Source of the DNA: Bugulina stolonifera | Taxonomy: Eukaryota; Bryozoa; Gymnolaemata; Cheilostomatida; Bugulidae | Reading direction: 5' to 3' | Assembly: GCA_935421135.1 (NCBI GenBank) | Contig: OW285194.1 | Span: forward strand, 5,048,876-5,112,875 | Length of the DNA stretch: 64,000 nucleotides | Shown: in pieces, positions 1 through 17,904 of the stretch | Layout of the letters: each line of letters begins with the position of its first letter | How positions within the stretch are numbered: position 1 is the stretch's first letter | The notes under the pieces: generated by a model | Told to the model about the DNA's origin: nothing | What the model saw: only the letters and a program-made list of their open reading frames with translations | Databases searched by the model: none | Program-made: the position numbers and the translations under genes

Positions 1-3000
1 GCAACCCATAACAAAATAGCCTGGAGCTTCTAGTAGTGTGATCATGGCTGCATTGAGTACAGGTACATACATTGACTGCCATCTGTAAATGCAGAGAGAA
101 TATCCTCATGTTTCGCATCACACATACAAAATACGCACAGCTAGATATACAGGATATAACCTGTATAATAAAAACCCTAAAACTTATCATAAACTTAATT
201 AATGAATTAGAGTGAACACTCAGTGAAATTTGTAAAACATAATCCTGAAGTAAATAGAAATTCGAAGAAACACTTCAGTCGCCCACAATCAATAACTGAT
301 TACTACAATCAATAACTGATTACTACAATCAATAACTGATTACTACAATCAATAACTGATTAATACAATCAATAACTGATTACTACAATCAATAACTGAT
401 TACTACAATCAATAACTGATTAATACAATCAATAACTGATTACTACAATCAATAACTGATTACTACAATCAATAACTGATTACTACAATCAATAACTGAT
501 TACTACAATCAATAACTGATTACTACAATCAATAACTGATTAATACAATCAATAACTGATTACTACAATCAATAACTGATTACTACAATCAATAACTGAT
601 TACTACAATCAATAACTGATTACTACAATCAATAACTGATTAATACAATCAATAACTGATTACTACAATCAATAACTGATTACTACAATCAATAACTGAT
701 TACTACAATCAATAACTGATTACTACAATCAATAATTGAGAAAGCAACAGATAGTGTACATACTAAAGAAATCAAGATGGCGACTGACCTGAATGGATAG
801 ATCATATGCATAAGTATTTCCTGTGTGAGTGTGAGTAAGGAGTAACGTGAGGAGACAAATACCAGTCTCTGTTCTTGCAGCAATGCAGATATGATAGTGC
901 ATATGACACTGGGACGAAGCAGAGAGAACAGGATGTGCATGTTCAGGTCTGTGATTGGACGAGATGGATGAGCTGCCGGGTGAACAGTAACTGTAATACC
1001 GTGTCGCTGCACCTGTAAATATACACATAAGGAATTAGTACATGTGTTATGTCTAAAGGGCAAGGACTGTTGGCTGGAACTGTACCATGGTGCTTCTGAA
1101 AACATTGTAGATATATGCTTTACCTAACAAAGAGTAGAAAATTAAAGCACTAAGAGCAAGAAAATAATGCCTACCCAGACACTACTGACTCAAGTTAAAA
1201 TGTGTCACAATGTGAAGTTATCTCACCTACAATTCACCAACGGCTATCAATTATAGTACATTGGGTGGTAGTTGGTTTACAACTATGAAAGCTGCTTTTT
1301 TGTTGACCGTTTCTGCTACTATGATGCATTGGGAATGGGAGACAACTCCAATATTTGCAACAGCTACCATTGAATGAACAGTCTCAGGTATGAGGCTGCA
1401 GGAAATAACTAGCTACATGTAGATGCAGTCTAATACTATCACTGTTATATTATTGTGTGCAGCATATATTATTGGGCCTACTACTGCTACTACTAATGCT
1501 GTCATATATGTAGATAGACTGCAGAGATGTACTATGAGCTACACAGCACTAGCTAGAAAGTCGACAGTTGGTGAAAAGCAGAAATAACATGGAATAACAG
1601 GAAAAGCCCAGATTTAGCACACTGCAAGCGAAAGGTAGGTTTTCAAAAGGTAGGTTTTCGTCTGCTGAAACATAAATGAAGTCAAGTTATGCAGATTACC
1701 AGAGTGCTGAAGTCTTGCCAAGAAGTTGAAGATGTGATAGGTGTCTACAAGTATTATATCACTGGTGTTATAGCAGTGCACTGGACGATACCTTAGCAAC
1801 CACCACAAGCTCAGTGCCGAAGAGAACGGTGTAACAAGTCATATACCATCACCCTTATACTTGAAATAATCGCCTACAGAAATGACTAAACTGTGCTAAT
1901 ATATGCACAAATATTTAGTGAATAAGATTCACATTAAAATATTGGTCTAAAGCAAAGTAACAGAGAGCTCAGTGCAGATATCAGCTAGCAATTGTAATCG
2001 TCACAGAACCAATAAAGTACAGCAAAGGCCAATGTCAACAATATGAGAGACCAGAACACCATCAGGCAGGAATTTCTATGTAGTATATATAGTATATATA
2101 GTGCACAATTCCAACTTTATTTTAGTTTTGTCATTGGTTCAACAAATAAGGACTTAAAGTGAAAACATGTTTTGCCAGCGTGACTAGGGTTTTCCCACTG
2201 AACGTAATTTCTAATTTTTAGTGGTTAGTAGTAGTAGTAGTTAGCAATAGTAGTTAGTAGTAGCTAGGAGTAGTAGTTAGTAGTAGTTATAGGAATAGTA
2301 GTTAGTAGTAGCTAGGAGTAGTAGTTAGTAGTAGTTAGTAGTAGCTAGGAGTAGTAGCTAGAAGTAGTAGCTAGGAGTAGTAGTTACTAGTTAGTAGTAG
2401 ATATTCCATGAGATACCAAACCTACCACTAAATGATCTACAAAGAGAGATATACCAACTAAGCTACTAAATTATCTACAAATAGAAATGTACATTTACAA
2501 CTAAAGAAATGTGAGTGCATGCTGTTAAATGGTGAAACAGTGAAAGTAGGTTAAACTAGCAGATAGCCAGATCTAAGTAACTGTAAGTCACACTTACCTG
2601 GTGGCAAAGGTAAGTCTATAAACATGAGTGTAACACGACATCATTAATAGACAAATTAGACATGAAATCTAGGAAAACCCATTAGAAAACCAGACAATTG
2701 ATAGCAGGTTGAACATATGTTTGATATACAGTGGAACTTGCTTAATTCAGCCTCGGATAATTCAAAAACTTGGTTAGTTCAAACTATTAGCCTTGGTCCC
2801 TGCTGAGCACTATTTATGATGACTTTAATTAAGTGAAGTGAGCTTAGAATTCAAACTCATTCCTTTGGAGTTTGAATTAAGCAGGTTTCACGGTACAAGG
2901 TAAAAACTACTCATTATAATACATGTATATTGGGTACCTTGAATGTGAGTGAAAGTTCACCACCAGAGGGAGGCACTGGAATGTTTGTGATTGCAGAAGC

Positions 3001-6000
3001 GAGCTGTTTGACCTGCTCATCAAATCCGGTGAAGTTCGGTTGGATGGCCGAATAGAACTCAGAGAGACATTTCTATAAATAGCAGTCATCATGATATAAA
3101 TAGAACAGCATACACAACAGTACTCATAAAGCTGTCGGTAGTGTACTGGTATATAAGTAAACACCCTGCAGTGGTGGCCAGCTCACTTATATCTTTGTGA
3201 ATAATTAGGTTGATTAAATCATGGGTTGTCACATAATATTATCAAAAGTGGGGGTAGACTACTCCGAAGTAGAAACCTCAGATTTTAAAGTCAATGTGAA
3301 ATCTACTTGAAGGCAAAAAGAGCTAACGGACTCAAAACATACTCTGCAGAGAATTATGGGACCATATGATGCGGAATTTAATTACTTTGTAGTCTAGGTA
3401 AGACAAACATTATCATGGGAATTTATATAACAAACAAACTGCACAGATAGATGTGTCTGTCATACTAACGTGTAATGTATTGTAATAAGGATATGATGTC
3501 ACCAGAACCACGCAGGTAGGCAGGTAAACATCTACTGCACTATTCTCATCTGCTGAACTTTCAGACGTGCTCCTAGCCTCAGGATCTGTCAGCTTGTAGC
3601 CTTGGAATAAAGATGTGTATATTACGACAAGCTGAGATCTCCACCTGGCACACAGCTCTTAGGAAGTGTACTGAATGGTACAAGGTATACACAGACTAGG
3701 CTTGAGGTATATCAAAACTAATAGCTTCTACATGTAACATTGAACTAGTATTTCTTCCAATGGTAACACCCAATAGAGATTAGAGAATCTCTTTAAATCC
3801 AACACTAAATATTCACCATTCGCGTCGTATTGGCTAACGGTATGTACAAGTAGCGTGCCAATAAAATGAGGAGCCGACTCCAATATATTACATTGTATTG
3901 AGAATAAAAGTGGCACTCGAAGCTCATATGAATGATTGTCTAGTATTTACTAACTTGGTGTGTTGTCCACTGTGCAGTTATCATCTCCATTACCACAGTG
4001 TTCACCGACTGCAGTGGCTGTATACTTTTTATAGAATGTAAGGGCGACAGCATAAAACCTGTTACCCTCAATGTCTGTGAGCACATATGTAAGTATGGAA
4101 GGTTTGTTTGACAGCTCATAACACCTGCAGACACATGTCAACGTGAAAGTATGGGTGACACTGGTTAAATATGGAGTTGTCTACACAAGTATAGCATGAG
4201 ATGGGAAGGCAATTCCTACTATTAACATGAGAATGATAGTATATTGTTTATTAGAAGTAAGTAGATAATTGATAAGGTAAAAGGGAAGGATAAATCTCAA
4301 AAATAGGTGGAGATAAACCTCACCTAAATCCACTAGGGTAACAGAGATTACAGATGGCTCCTATCTGCTCTGTACTAAGAGGCATCTCAGGGGTCTTGTT
4401 CTTGTACAGAGCTACGTTAGGGGAGGCCCCTCCACGCCCCGTAAGAGATGGACGTTTGAAAAGTTTGGTCGAAGCACCACCACCTTTAATTGAAAAATAT
4501 TGAATAGCATGCATGTAAATACATTACTATGTCTTATATTAAGCCGCTCAGTGACCACAGCCATGGAAGACATCAAAAACAGAATTGGCTAAACAATCAG
4601 CCTAGGCACTGAAATACCATTATAAACAAGTATATTGGTTTCCCAGAGTAACAGCATGTCAGTATTATTACTCGATGTGTTTTCTGTTACAGGTCAATCG
4701 TCTGTGTGAATCTTCCCAGAAGCAAACATCTAAAATCTGTATTTGTCATCAATAGCTGTAGATTCTCTATAGCTACATGCAACTGATCTAACAGAATCTG
4801 TTCCAACAAAAGTGCTAGCCTACTATTCAATCTCACTATGCTATGCTATGCTATGCTATGCTATACTATATACTATACCACATACTATTATAATATTATG
4901 CTATACTATACTACGCTATGCTATACTATATACTATATTATACTATAGACTATACGAGTACTACGTTATACGATACTATACTATGCTACACTATGCTATA
5001 CTAAGCTATACTATACGATGCTATGCTATAGTGTGCTGTACTATAACTCTACTATGCTATATTATATTACGGTATACATCTTATACTGTGCTATGCTATA
5101 CTCAGGGTTGGGAATCGCCAATAGCATTCGATATTCGATGGCGATTTTCTTTGGTCTATTCACCATCGATTCCACCTAATCGTTGGTTTCCAACAAAGCC
5201 ATCGATCGTTGGTTTTATAGGGTTACAGCTGCATTCGATTGTCACTAAGCTGCTAATCTGCTAGTGTTTAGTACAGGAAATAAATGAAAAGCCTTGTAGC
5301 TTAGTTCTTATCTTTTTAATAAAAACAATTATGATGAGCTGTTTTATTTAATAACAAAATAATAGCTTCTATTTGCAAGCTAGGATAAAATGTGAGTGGC
5401 TAGCACCAAATAAGAAATAATAGCCTGGAATTTCTGGCTAAGATTTGCAGTGCATATAAATATTTGGAGGCTAAAAAGAAACATAAAGGTAGAGGAGATA
5501 ACTCTAAACTATGAGAAAATGCAAATAAAACTGGTAATATTAGGCACAGTTGTTATAACATTTTAAAGTAATAGACAAAATTAGTAAAGACAATAAATTT
5601 CTCCATTTTTACAAAAATTATGCCGTATACATGTGCATTTTCTAAAATCATCATCGATTGTAAAATCGATTGAAGTACAATCATTGATTTGGCAAAGTAA
5701 CAATCGAATGCTTGTATTCTTTGGTTTATTCAGCATAATCGAAAATCGGAAATCGAATGCAAAAGTAGATCAAAGTTCCCAACCCTGGCTATACTATACT
5801 CTACTATGCTATATTATACTATGCTGTGCTATGCTATACTATACTCTACTCTCTACTATGCTACATCATACTATTTACTATGCTATACTTTTAAACTGCA
5901 CTAAGTTCAGATATTTCGTTTCTTCTGCACACATCATCATGCAGAGCTGCATAATTCTGGTTCACATTGACACAATTTTAAATTAACTGTTATTACTCAA

Positions 6001-9000
6001 CAACAGGAAATGGCTCAACACACCAGGGAACTAGCTAAGCTTCGAAGAGAGTAAAATCTACTTTCCTTCTTCCAATAAAAAACATCTGAGAGAAATCTTA
6101 GACTCAAAAGTTGTGAATAACAACTTTGACACTTTTTCACTTCCTTTACCGAGCCTATCCCTGTTGCCTCAATTACACTGAATTATTTTGAGTCTAGTCT
6201 GTATGAATCTACTATATAATTTAAGGACTAGCAGCAGGATGAGTGTTGGTCACACACTGTCATGGAGGTATGTAGTAGATGTACTAGTATGTAGTTATGA
6301 ATGATAGTAACCATGGGTACAGAAGGAAAAAGATCCCACCTTGAGATAAGCTGATGTTTTGCACAATCGTATAGATAAGATAACTACGTGTAAGTAAGTA
6401 CATTGTATGTAAGATATGATACATACATGTACATGTGTGTACGTAAGTATGTGATAGGACATTGAGTAGTAGTGATTCAACTTTTCCACATTTATGCAAA
6501 TGGCGGAAATCAAGTCACAAGTACAAATGTACTAATCACAGCACTATAGCACCTGCAATAGAAACAACAGGAACTTGGTCTGAGGAGAACATGCAGCTAA
6601 ACACTGACAAAACTGTTGTTATAAACATAACTATGGAAATCCAGTAGAAACGGGTGAAGTTAAGCTAATGCCGAGCCCCTGCACCAAATTCTTAGGCATC
6701 GTCATAGATCACAAACTGTCTTTTTCAGAGCATATATCACAAATTAAGAACAAATGCAACAGCAGACTCTTCCTGATGAGGAAACTCAAGATTCTAGGTC
6801 TAGGTAACAGTGGACTAACTACCTTTTATATCACTAACATCCAATCGGTTATCTGCTACGCTGCACCAGCATGGTTTAGCCTCCTCTCGAATCATGACAA
6901 AATGAAGCTGGAATTGATTCAGAGAGCGGCTACCAAAGTGATACTACCAGATAAGGAATACACCGACAGATTAAAAACTTTAGATATGCCTTCACTAACT
7001 GATTTTTTATTTACACTATTTAAACTGTGTGCCAACCATTTTAAGTTCATCTGGGAAGAAGCAACACAAGACTACCTCTTACCTCCAAATATAGCTCCAT
7101 CAGAACATCTACCAGGACAAATACTCCTTTTTATCCAAAAAAATGTCGAACCAGAGAAAAGATCAAACAGTTTTTTTAATAATTTTACTACATTTTATAA
7201 TAACAATTTTATGTACAAAGGCTGATCTATTTTTAATTTTTATTGTAAACTTTTCATTTCTGACCGATTGCGGTACTTTTGAGTGTAGATAAAAAATAAA
7301 ATACTAAATCCTAAAATAATTGAATGAGACTCAAATATTATTAAGTTAAAATTCAACCAATTTGCTAACATTAACTTGAATTTGATCTACATGTATTTTA
7401 GTGAAGGAAGGAATTATGTTGCAAACATCCAATGCGTATATAACGGACTTACCTGCACTTAGCCCTAGGCTACTAATGGAGTGTCTGCGGGGCCCTCCAT
7501 CATATAGAGAGTGCGCCCCTGCACCACTTGATATAGAAGCAGTTCTTCTCAGCGCCTGATGTGACAGTCTTCTGTTCCTAGAAACACATCAATTCATGGA
7601 GTTATCTCCCTTTTCATAACACTAGCTGAAAGACATGTTGTTATGTGATCTGACCTGATACCTGCTCTATTCATATCCTTATCTTTCAGCAAGTACTTGC
7701 GTGGTCTTCTTACTTAATCTTGAATGCAGGTCAAGTGACAAGTGTAATTTTATATTTTTCTTATAGCAATTTTATATTTTTCTTATAGCGGTGAACTCCG
7801 ATAAATAGAAAGAAAAAACAATTCTAGGTCAGCAAATCCAAAATAATGGCTTTGTTATGATTACTACACAGGTGGAAGTCCTACAGGTTATATGGCATTG
7901 CTGTTATAATGTACACAATATTATACTTCTACACTAATAGCAGGTAAATTGTTTATATGACTTTGTGTCACCTTACAAAGAGTACAGTGACATGATAGTA
8001 TACTATTTATATTGTATATTATATAGTTTTATACCAGCACATCAACCATGGATGTACATGTTATTATAAAAAGATAAGATAGGATTCATGTATATGATAC
8101 GGGTTAGGTCTAGTTTGTAGATGTTATGGATGTACTACAAGTAGATGTAGTCAGTAGATAGACTGATAGTAGCATTGTGCATAGTGTATACACTACATGA
8201 AACAACATTCAGCTATTATTAGTGGTATAAAATAGCAACATAGGGATAAATATAGCCTTTCCAATAAAAGCTGTCAGCTGTGAAATAACAACTCACTAAA
8301 ATAACAATAATACATTAGATGAATAGATATTAGTTGCATAAGCTGTATTAGATAGCATCCAACGTGTGCTTATTTAGTTCTAGGAAAATACTGCATGCAA
8401 AAGGTGTGAATTAATAGTGCATATGAGTTTACAAATGAGAAATTGTATGACAAAATGCTATACACTAGTCTTGTACCACAATGTGATAGAGTACACCGTC
8501 ACATCACGCTATGGAGTACACCAGAGTACAACAGCATTAGGCTCGTCATACATATGTATATATATACACGATAGTTGTATGTCTGATCAAAGAATGAATG
8601 CTCCATGTAGATCATCGGACATTATTGATTGGTTCTGAATTTGAACAATTGTAGAGACGGATTAAATATGTACAATTATCTGTATCTGTGTGAATAAAGT
8701 AGCAAGTAGAGGTTTCCTTTCTCTTAGATTAACGATACCATTAGACCATTAATGAATTACCAACCAATGCAACCGATAATTATGGGTCTATAATTCAGAT
8801 TTGTTGTTATTACCAATGACTAACATGTAGCCTCTTTTTCAACTTATACACTATAATCATGCTCTATACATTCCTGCCAGATATAGTTAATCCAAGAAGA
8901 ATGGTTTCCACACTACTATAAATCTCTGGTTTATACATGTAAGTCATCGGTTGGTTGTGTTAATGATAAATTAAAGGTCAGACTACTCCAAATATTGTAC

Positions 9001-10320
9001 GCTGCTGATGCGTGTCGAAGTGAATTATATCGGAGGAGTTTTAGGTTAGTGTGCACCAAAACCTTAATTATTAGCATCTACAATAGTGCCGCCACCATTA
9101 TCATAGTAAGTATATAGGTTTATTGTCAGTGCTTTATAGCATCTCATGGCTCTGCTGTGTGTCTAGTCTGTGTCAGTGTCTGTGTGTACATTTTAAGAAT
9201 TACTTCAAGTCGAGTCACATTAGCCTGACCTAGTTCCATCTAGTTCCATCAGTTGACCTACTAACCATCCTCATACTGAAACTCAGCCAATCAGAGATTA
9301 GAATGAGTCATGACATCGACTGACTCACCTCTGACTAAACATTGGCAGCTCTTCATTAAACTCATCATCCTCCTCCCTTTCCCCACCACTAGACCCCCTG
9401 TACAAGGAGTGTACAGCAGACGTCAACAGCTGGTGAGGGTACCCGGTCAGCTGTTCATCTTCACCCCTATGTGGGTATGAGGCTAGCTTAGAGCTAAACA
9501 CTTGCAGCACCTGAACATTCCAGAAGATGTTTAGTAGAAGAACAATCAGTGGAGAAATACACCAGCAAGGCGTAAGCAATTCAGTGCAATTAATTTAAAC
9601 CCACTTTCATATATTACACCTACATGTACATGTATATATGAATATTTACATGTATATATACACGTAACCTAAATACAATGATGCATGTACACTAATAGAG
9701 AGACTAAAGAATGAATTTGGCTTCTTGATCATATAACAAACTTGTGGGGCTGGGAATACTTTTCTATATCATCTTATTATTATTGCAAGGAACTTATTCG
9801 TAGAGTTCAGTTTTACATGCTGTAAATCACAACCCATTCTTGTAGCGAATATATTATTTCAAGGTATTAAAGATGAACTTGTAGGCCTACTAGATACCAT
9901 ACATAGCAAGGTAATGATCATATCTACAATAGAATTAGCATGTGAACCAACAGTATAGGAGCTGGGCCCTAGTTACCTTAGCTTTATAATCGGCCCTCGG
10001 ATCAGTGAGTTGAAGTAAAATATCGTCATCCTCCTCTTCTATAGAGGAGCCATCAAACGTAGCCTTTTGACCAGCAAGTCCATTAGAGGAGGATTGAATG
10101 TCACTACTAGTACTACTCAGACGTTGGCTCTCCCTTCTGGTGCCTCTACTGGTATATCCTACCGAGTTGTTGTTTCTAAACCTTGGGTGCGTTTTTGAAC
10201 TTCTATCTAATGTAAGACCAGAGCTGGTGTCGGAGCCAACGACAAGTAGAAGATCAACAAGGTTGTTTAATTTTAGTTCTGCCATCTTAACTCCAGTAGC
10301 ATCTTGATCACTGTCTGAAT
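1..10320 (-). CDS. DENN-domain protein (Rab GEF-like), N-terminal part, 9 exons, runs off the left edge
   Basis: Exons in order: 9977-10320 (ATG at 10285), 9329-9510, 7453-7577, 4324-4411, 3994-4124, 3470-3600, 2938-3072, 789-1012 and 1-82. All have GT/AG borders and matching phases, giving 469 codons within the window. The N-terminus (VDLLLVVGSDTSSGL) resembles the start of DENND5-type proteins. It is followed by a Ser/Arg-rich linker, the uDENN pieces AICNLCYPSGFR and YVLTDIEGNRFYAVALTFY, then cDENN pieces VTSYPYYNTLHKCLSEFY, a stretch ending EQRLVFVSSRYSLLTLTQEI, and WQSMYVPVLNAAMITLLEAP. DENN proteins activate Rab GTPases by nucleotide exchange on membranes. The 3994 donor and 3600 acceptor were chosen by phase and are the least certain border. 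An acceptor-like site precedes the start exon, so a 5' non-coding exon is likely. DENND5, DENND3 or DENND4 membership cannot be settled because the C-terminal half is missing. Confidence 0.85.
285..735. repeat. 20-bp minisatellite, about 22 copies, in a DENN-gene intron
   Basis: The unit TACTACAATCAATAACTGAT is repeated with almost no divergence. A minority of copies carry TAATA in place of TACTA. The array starts about 50 bases inside the intron that follows exon 789-1012, seen from the minus strand. The near-perfect identity suggests recent expansion or active homogenisation. Confidence 0.97.
2219..2402. repeat. TAG-rich trinucleotide array in a DENN-gene intron
   Basis: GTAGTAGTTAGTAGTAG and TAGCTAGGAGTAGTAG variants alternate over about 180 bases. 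It is an imperfect microsatellite with no coding signal. Confidence 0.85.
2729..2893. mobile_element. Short pogo/Tigger-like MITE (deleted copy)
   Basis: A 165-base element is bounded by TA and inverted ends: CAGTGGAACTTGCTTAATTC on the left and, on the other strand, a diverged ACCGTGAAACCTGCTTAATTC-type end. Its interior contains CTTGGTCCCTGCTGAGCAC, which is also found in the longer copy at 27129-27564. The TA flank and CAGT end fit the Tc1/mariner-pogo group. No transposase is encoded. Confidence 0.75.
4838..5886. repeat. CTATG/CTATA pentanucleotide microsatellite, split by a MITE
   Basis: Degenerate CTATG and CTATA units fill about 4838-5102 and resume at 5788-5886. The element at 5103-5787 interrupts them. 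Long reading frames across this segment come from the period-5 repeat and are not genes. Confidence 0.9.
5103..5787. mobile_element. Non-autonomous hAT-like element with 8-bp target duplication
   Basis: The ends are CAGGGTTGGGAA and TTCCCAACCCTG, perfect inverted repeats. GCTATACT stands directly on both sides (5095-5102 and 5788-5795), an 8-bp target duplication as expected for hAT elements. The flank lies in a CTATA microsatellite, so part of that match could be chance. The 685-base interior has no transposase frame. Confidence 0.85.
6530..7310 (+). mobile_element. Decayed non-LTR retrotransposon, 3' end of the RT ORF
   Basis: A reading frame at 6668-7225 encodes the C-terminal part of a LINE reverse transcriptase. 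It shows FLGIVIDHKLSFSEHI, a thumb-like region containing YAAPAWF, IQRAATKVI and a DRLKTLDMPSLTDFLF stretch. Just upstream in another frame, 6560-6645 encodes WSEENMQLNTDKTVVINI, so at least one frameshift or stop separates them. The element sits inside a DENN-gene intron in antisense orientation. The same family seems to be present at 61330-61740. Confidence 0.85.
7748..7791. repeat. 21-base direct duplication in a DENN-gene intron
   Basis: ATTTTATATTTTTCTTATAG appears twice back to back, each copy ending TATAGC. On the plus strand it looks like a polypyrimidine tract plus AG, but the host gene runs on the minus strand. Confidence 0.8.
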
Positions 10321-10660
10321 CTGCAATAAATAGGCATAAAGATAGAACAGCAGATTGTAAAGAGGCTATAAGGTTGTACATGTATTATTATATAAGCATA
10401 ATATATTAATATAAATATTCACATTGTATTAACATATAAATGTCATAAAGATCAATACACAAAAGATTATACTATAATTATTTACATTTTATATTCTATT
10501 TCCCATAAGTCATGTCAATGATCAGCAACTCACTGATAAATTAAATAAACTGAAATTTAGAACTTGCGCTACTTAATCCTCATGTATTAAATAAATGAAG
10601 CAGACAAATATTTAAAATAAAAATTAAATCAAATGAATTCTAATCTTCTGAAACTGTTCA

Positions 10661-10753
10661 TTAATTTTCGAGTAACTGGAAACAAACAAATGAAAATGAT
10701 AAATTATGATAATCATAATGCATGATTTTTGTTTCCAGTTACTCCAAAATTAA
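10661..10753. repeat. Near-perfect inverted repeat in the divergent promoter region
   Basis: Arms of 26 bases with one mismatch, including GAGTAACTGGAAACAAA and its complement TTTGTTTCCAGTTACTC, flank about 40 AT-rich bases. It lies between the divergent DENN and PSMC6 starts. It could be a miniature foldback element or a cruciform-forming regulatory site. Confidence 0.85.
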
Positions 10754-11134
10754 AGTTTAAAGTATTGACTACAGTATTTTTGGCCACATCATCACAGTAC
10801 AGTAAAACAAAAAATAATCATTGTGAGCTATAAAATAGTAAATGTTATCTGGCATTCAAATCAACTACTGCACATGTATACTTCATAATGAAATACAGTA
10901 ATTACAGTTGAACGAAAATGTGCACTTTCATTTTATCAGTTTGTATACATCACATGACTGTCACGTGATTTTATTAGGAATGAAATCTGTGCCATAAAAA
11001 TCCGCTTAGCCCGCGTCTCCTTTCTCTATTGAACCTTTCTCTTGCGGACTAACAAATCAAAGCCATTGGTGAATTGCTGCTAAAGATCCGAAACTAGCTA
11101 CTAATCCGCAGATAACCACCAGACAAAAATAAAA
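10754..11134. promoter_or_regulatory. Divergent intergenic region upstream of PSMC6
   Basis: The only DNA between the DENN start exon and the PSMC6 ATG (850 bases ATG to ATG) must hold the PSMC6 promoter and probably the DENN promoter. I see no TATA box. A palindromic E-box in GTCACGTGATT is at 10960-10970 and a pyrimidine-rich stretch runs 11016-11040. Assignment as a shared promoter is inference from position. Confidence 0.45.
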
Positions 11135-17250
<6,116 letters not shown>

Positions 17251-17904
17251 AAAATTGTTTCTTATGTAATGTATTATATAATATATATAAATAATGGTAT
17301 GTGAATAGAAATAATATTATTGTTATTTGTTATGGTAATAAATAAATACTCTCTGTAACAACTGAATAGGCTACACCCATTTGTTTCTTAATAACACACG
17401 CTCGATCCCATCTGTTGCCTCCTACTCCAAACTGCTATCCTGGTCTTTCTACTGTGCTCTGGCATAGGGATGAGTTACAAGTGAGAAATTCAATTTGGAA
17501 CTCAGTCTAGATACTGTGATATTGCATACTGGTACTGTGCCATTGAAAGGGTGGAGTTGTCTTCACTTACAAAGAGACTTGGAGTTATGCCGTTTGTCTG
17601 TCGGAGGAACAACGATGATCGATGTGTTGCAATAACGGAGTATACGAAGTCTAAGAAAATATAAACAGACTATAAATAGCCCCTGAACCCAAGTGTACAA
17701 GTTACAACTAGTGGTACAAAGGCCTTCCAAGGATTCGCGCAGGCCCCACACTTTTCTAATATACCATGGCTTGAGTTGTGCAGGCTAATATGCACATCAA
17801 TTTGTTCATCTCGTGGAAGCTTATGAAACCGGTCAGAAGTTTGCAAAATAATATTTAGATGCTTTATAAAACTAACCAGTGCCAGTAAAACTATAATTAC
17901 GAAT
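17251..17904. other. Short intergenic region between PSMC6 and ACP6
   Basis: Contains the PSMC6 3' UTR with polyadenylation signals near 17337. The remaining roughly 500 bases presumably include the ACP6 promoter. I see no TATA box or further gene. Confidence 0.5.

Noticed and set aside
285..735. CRISPR-like regular repeat
   Set aside because: Units are contiguous with no spacers, and the host is an intron of a eukaryotic gene.
3728..3916. 62-codon minus frame as an extra DENN exon
   Set aside because: Exons 3994-4124 and 3470-3600 join in phase without it, and it has no DENN similarity that I can see.
4812..5264. 150-codon plus-strand frame
   Set aside because: Low-complexity pentanucleotide repeat running into a MITE.
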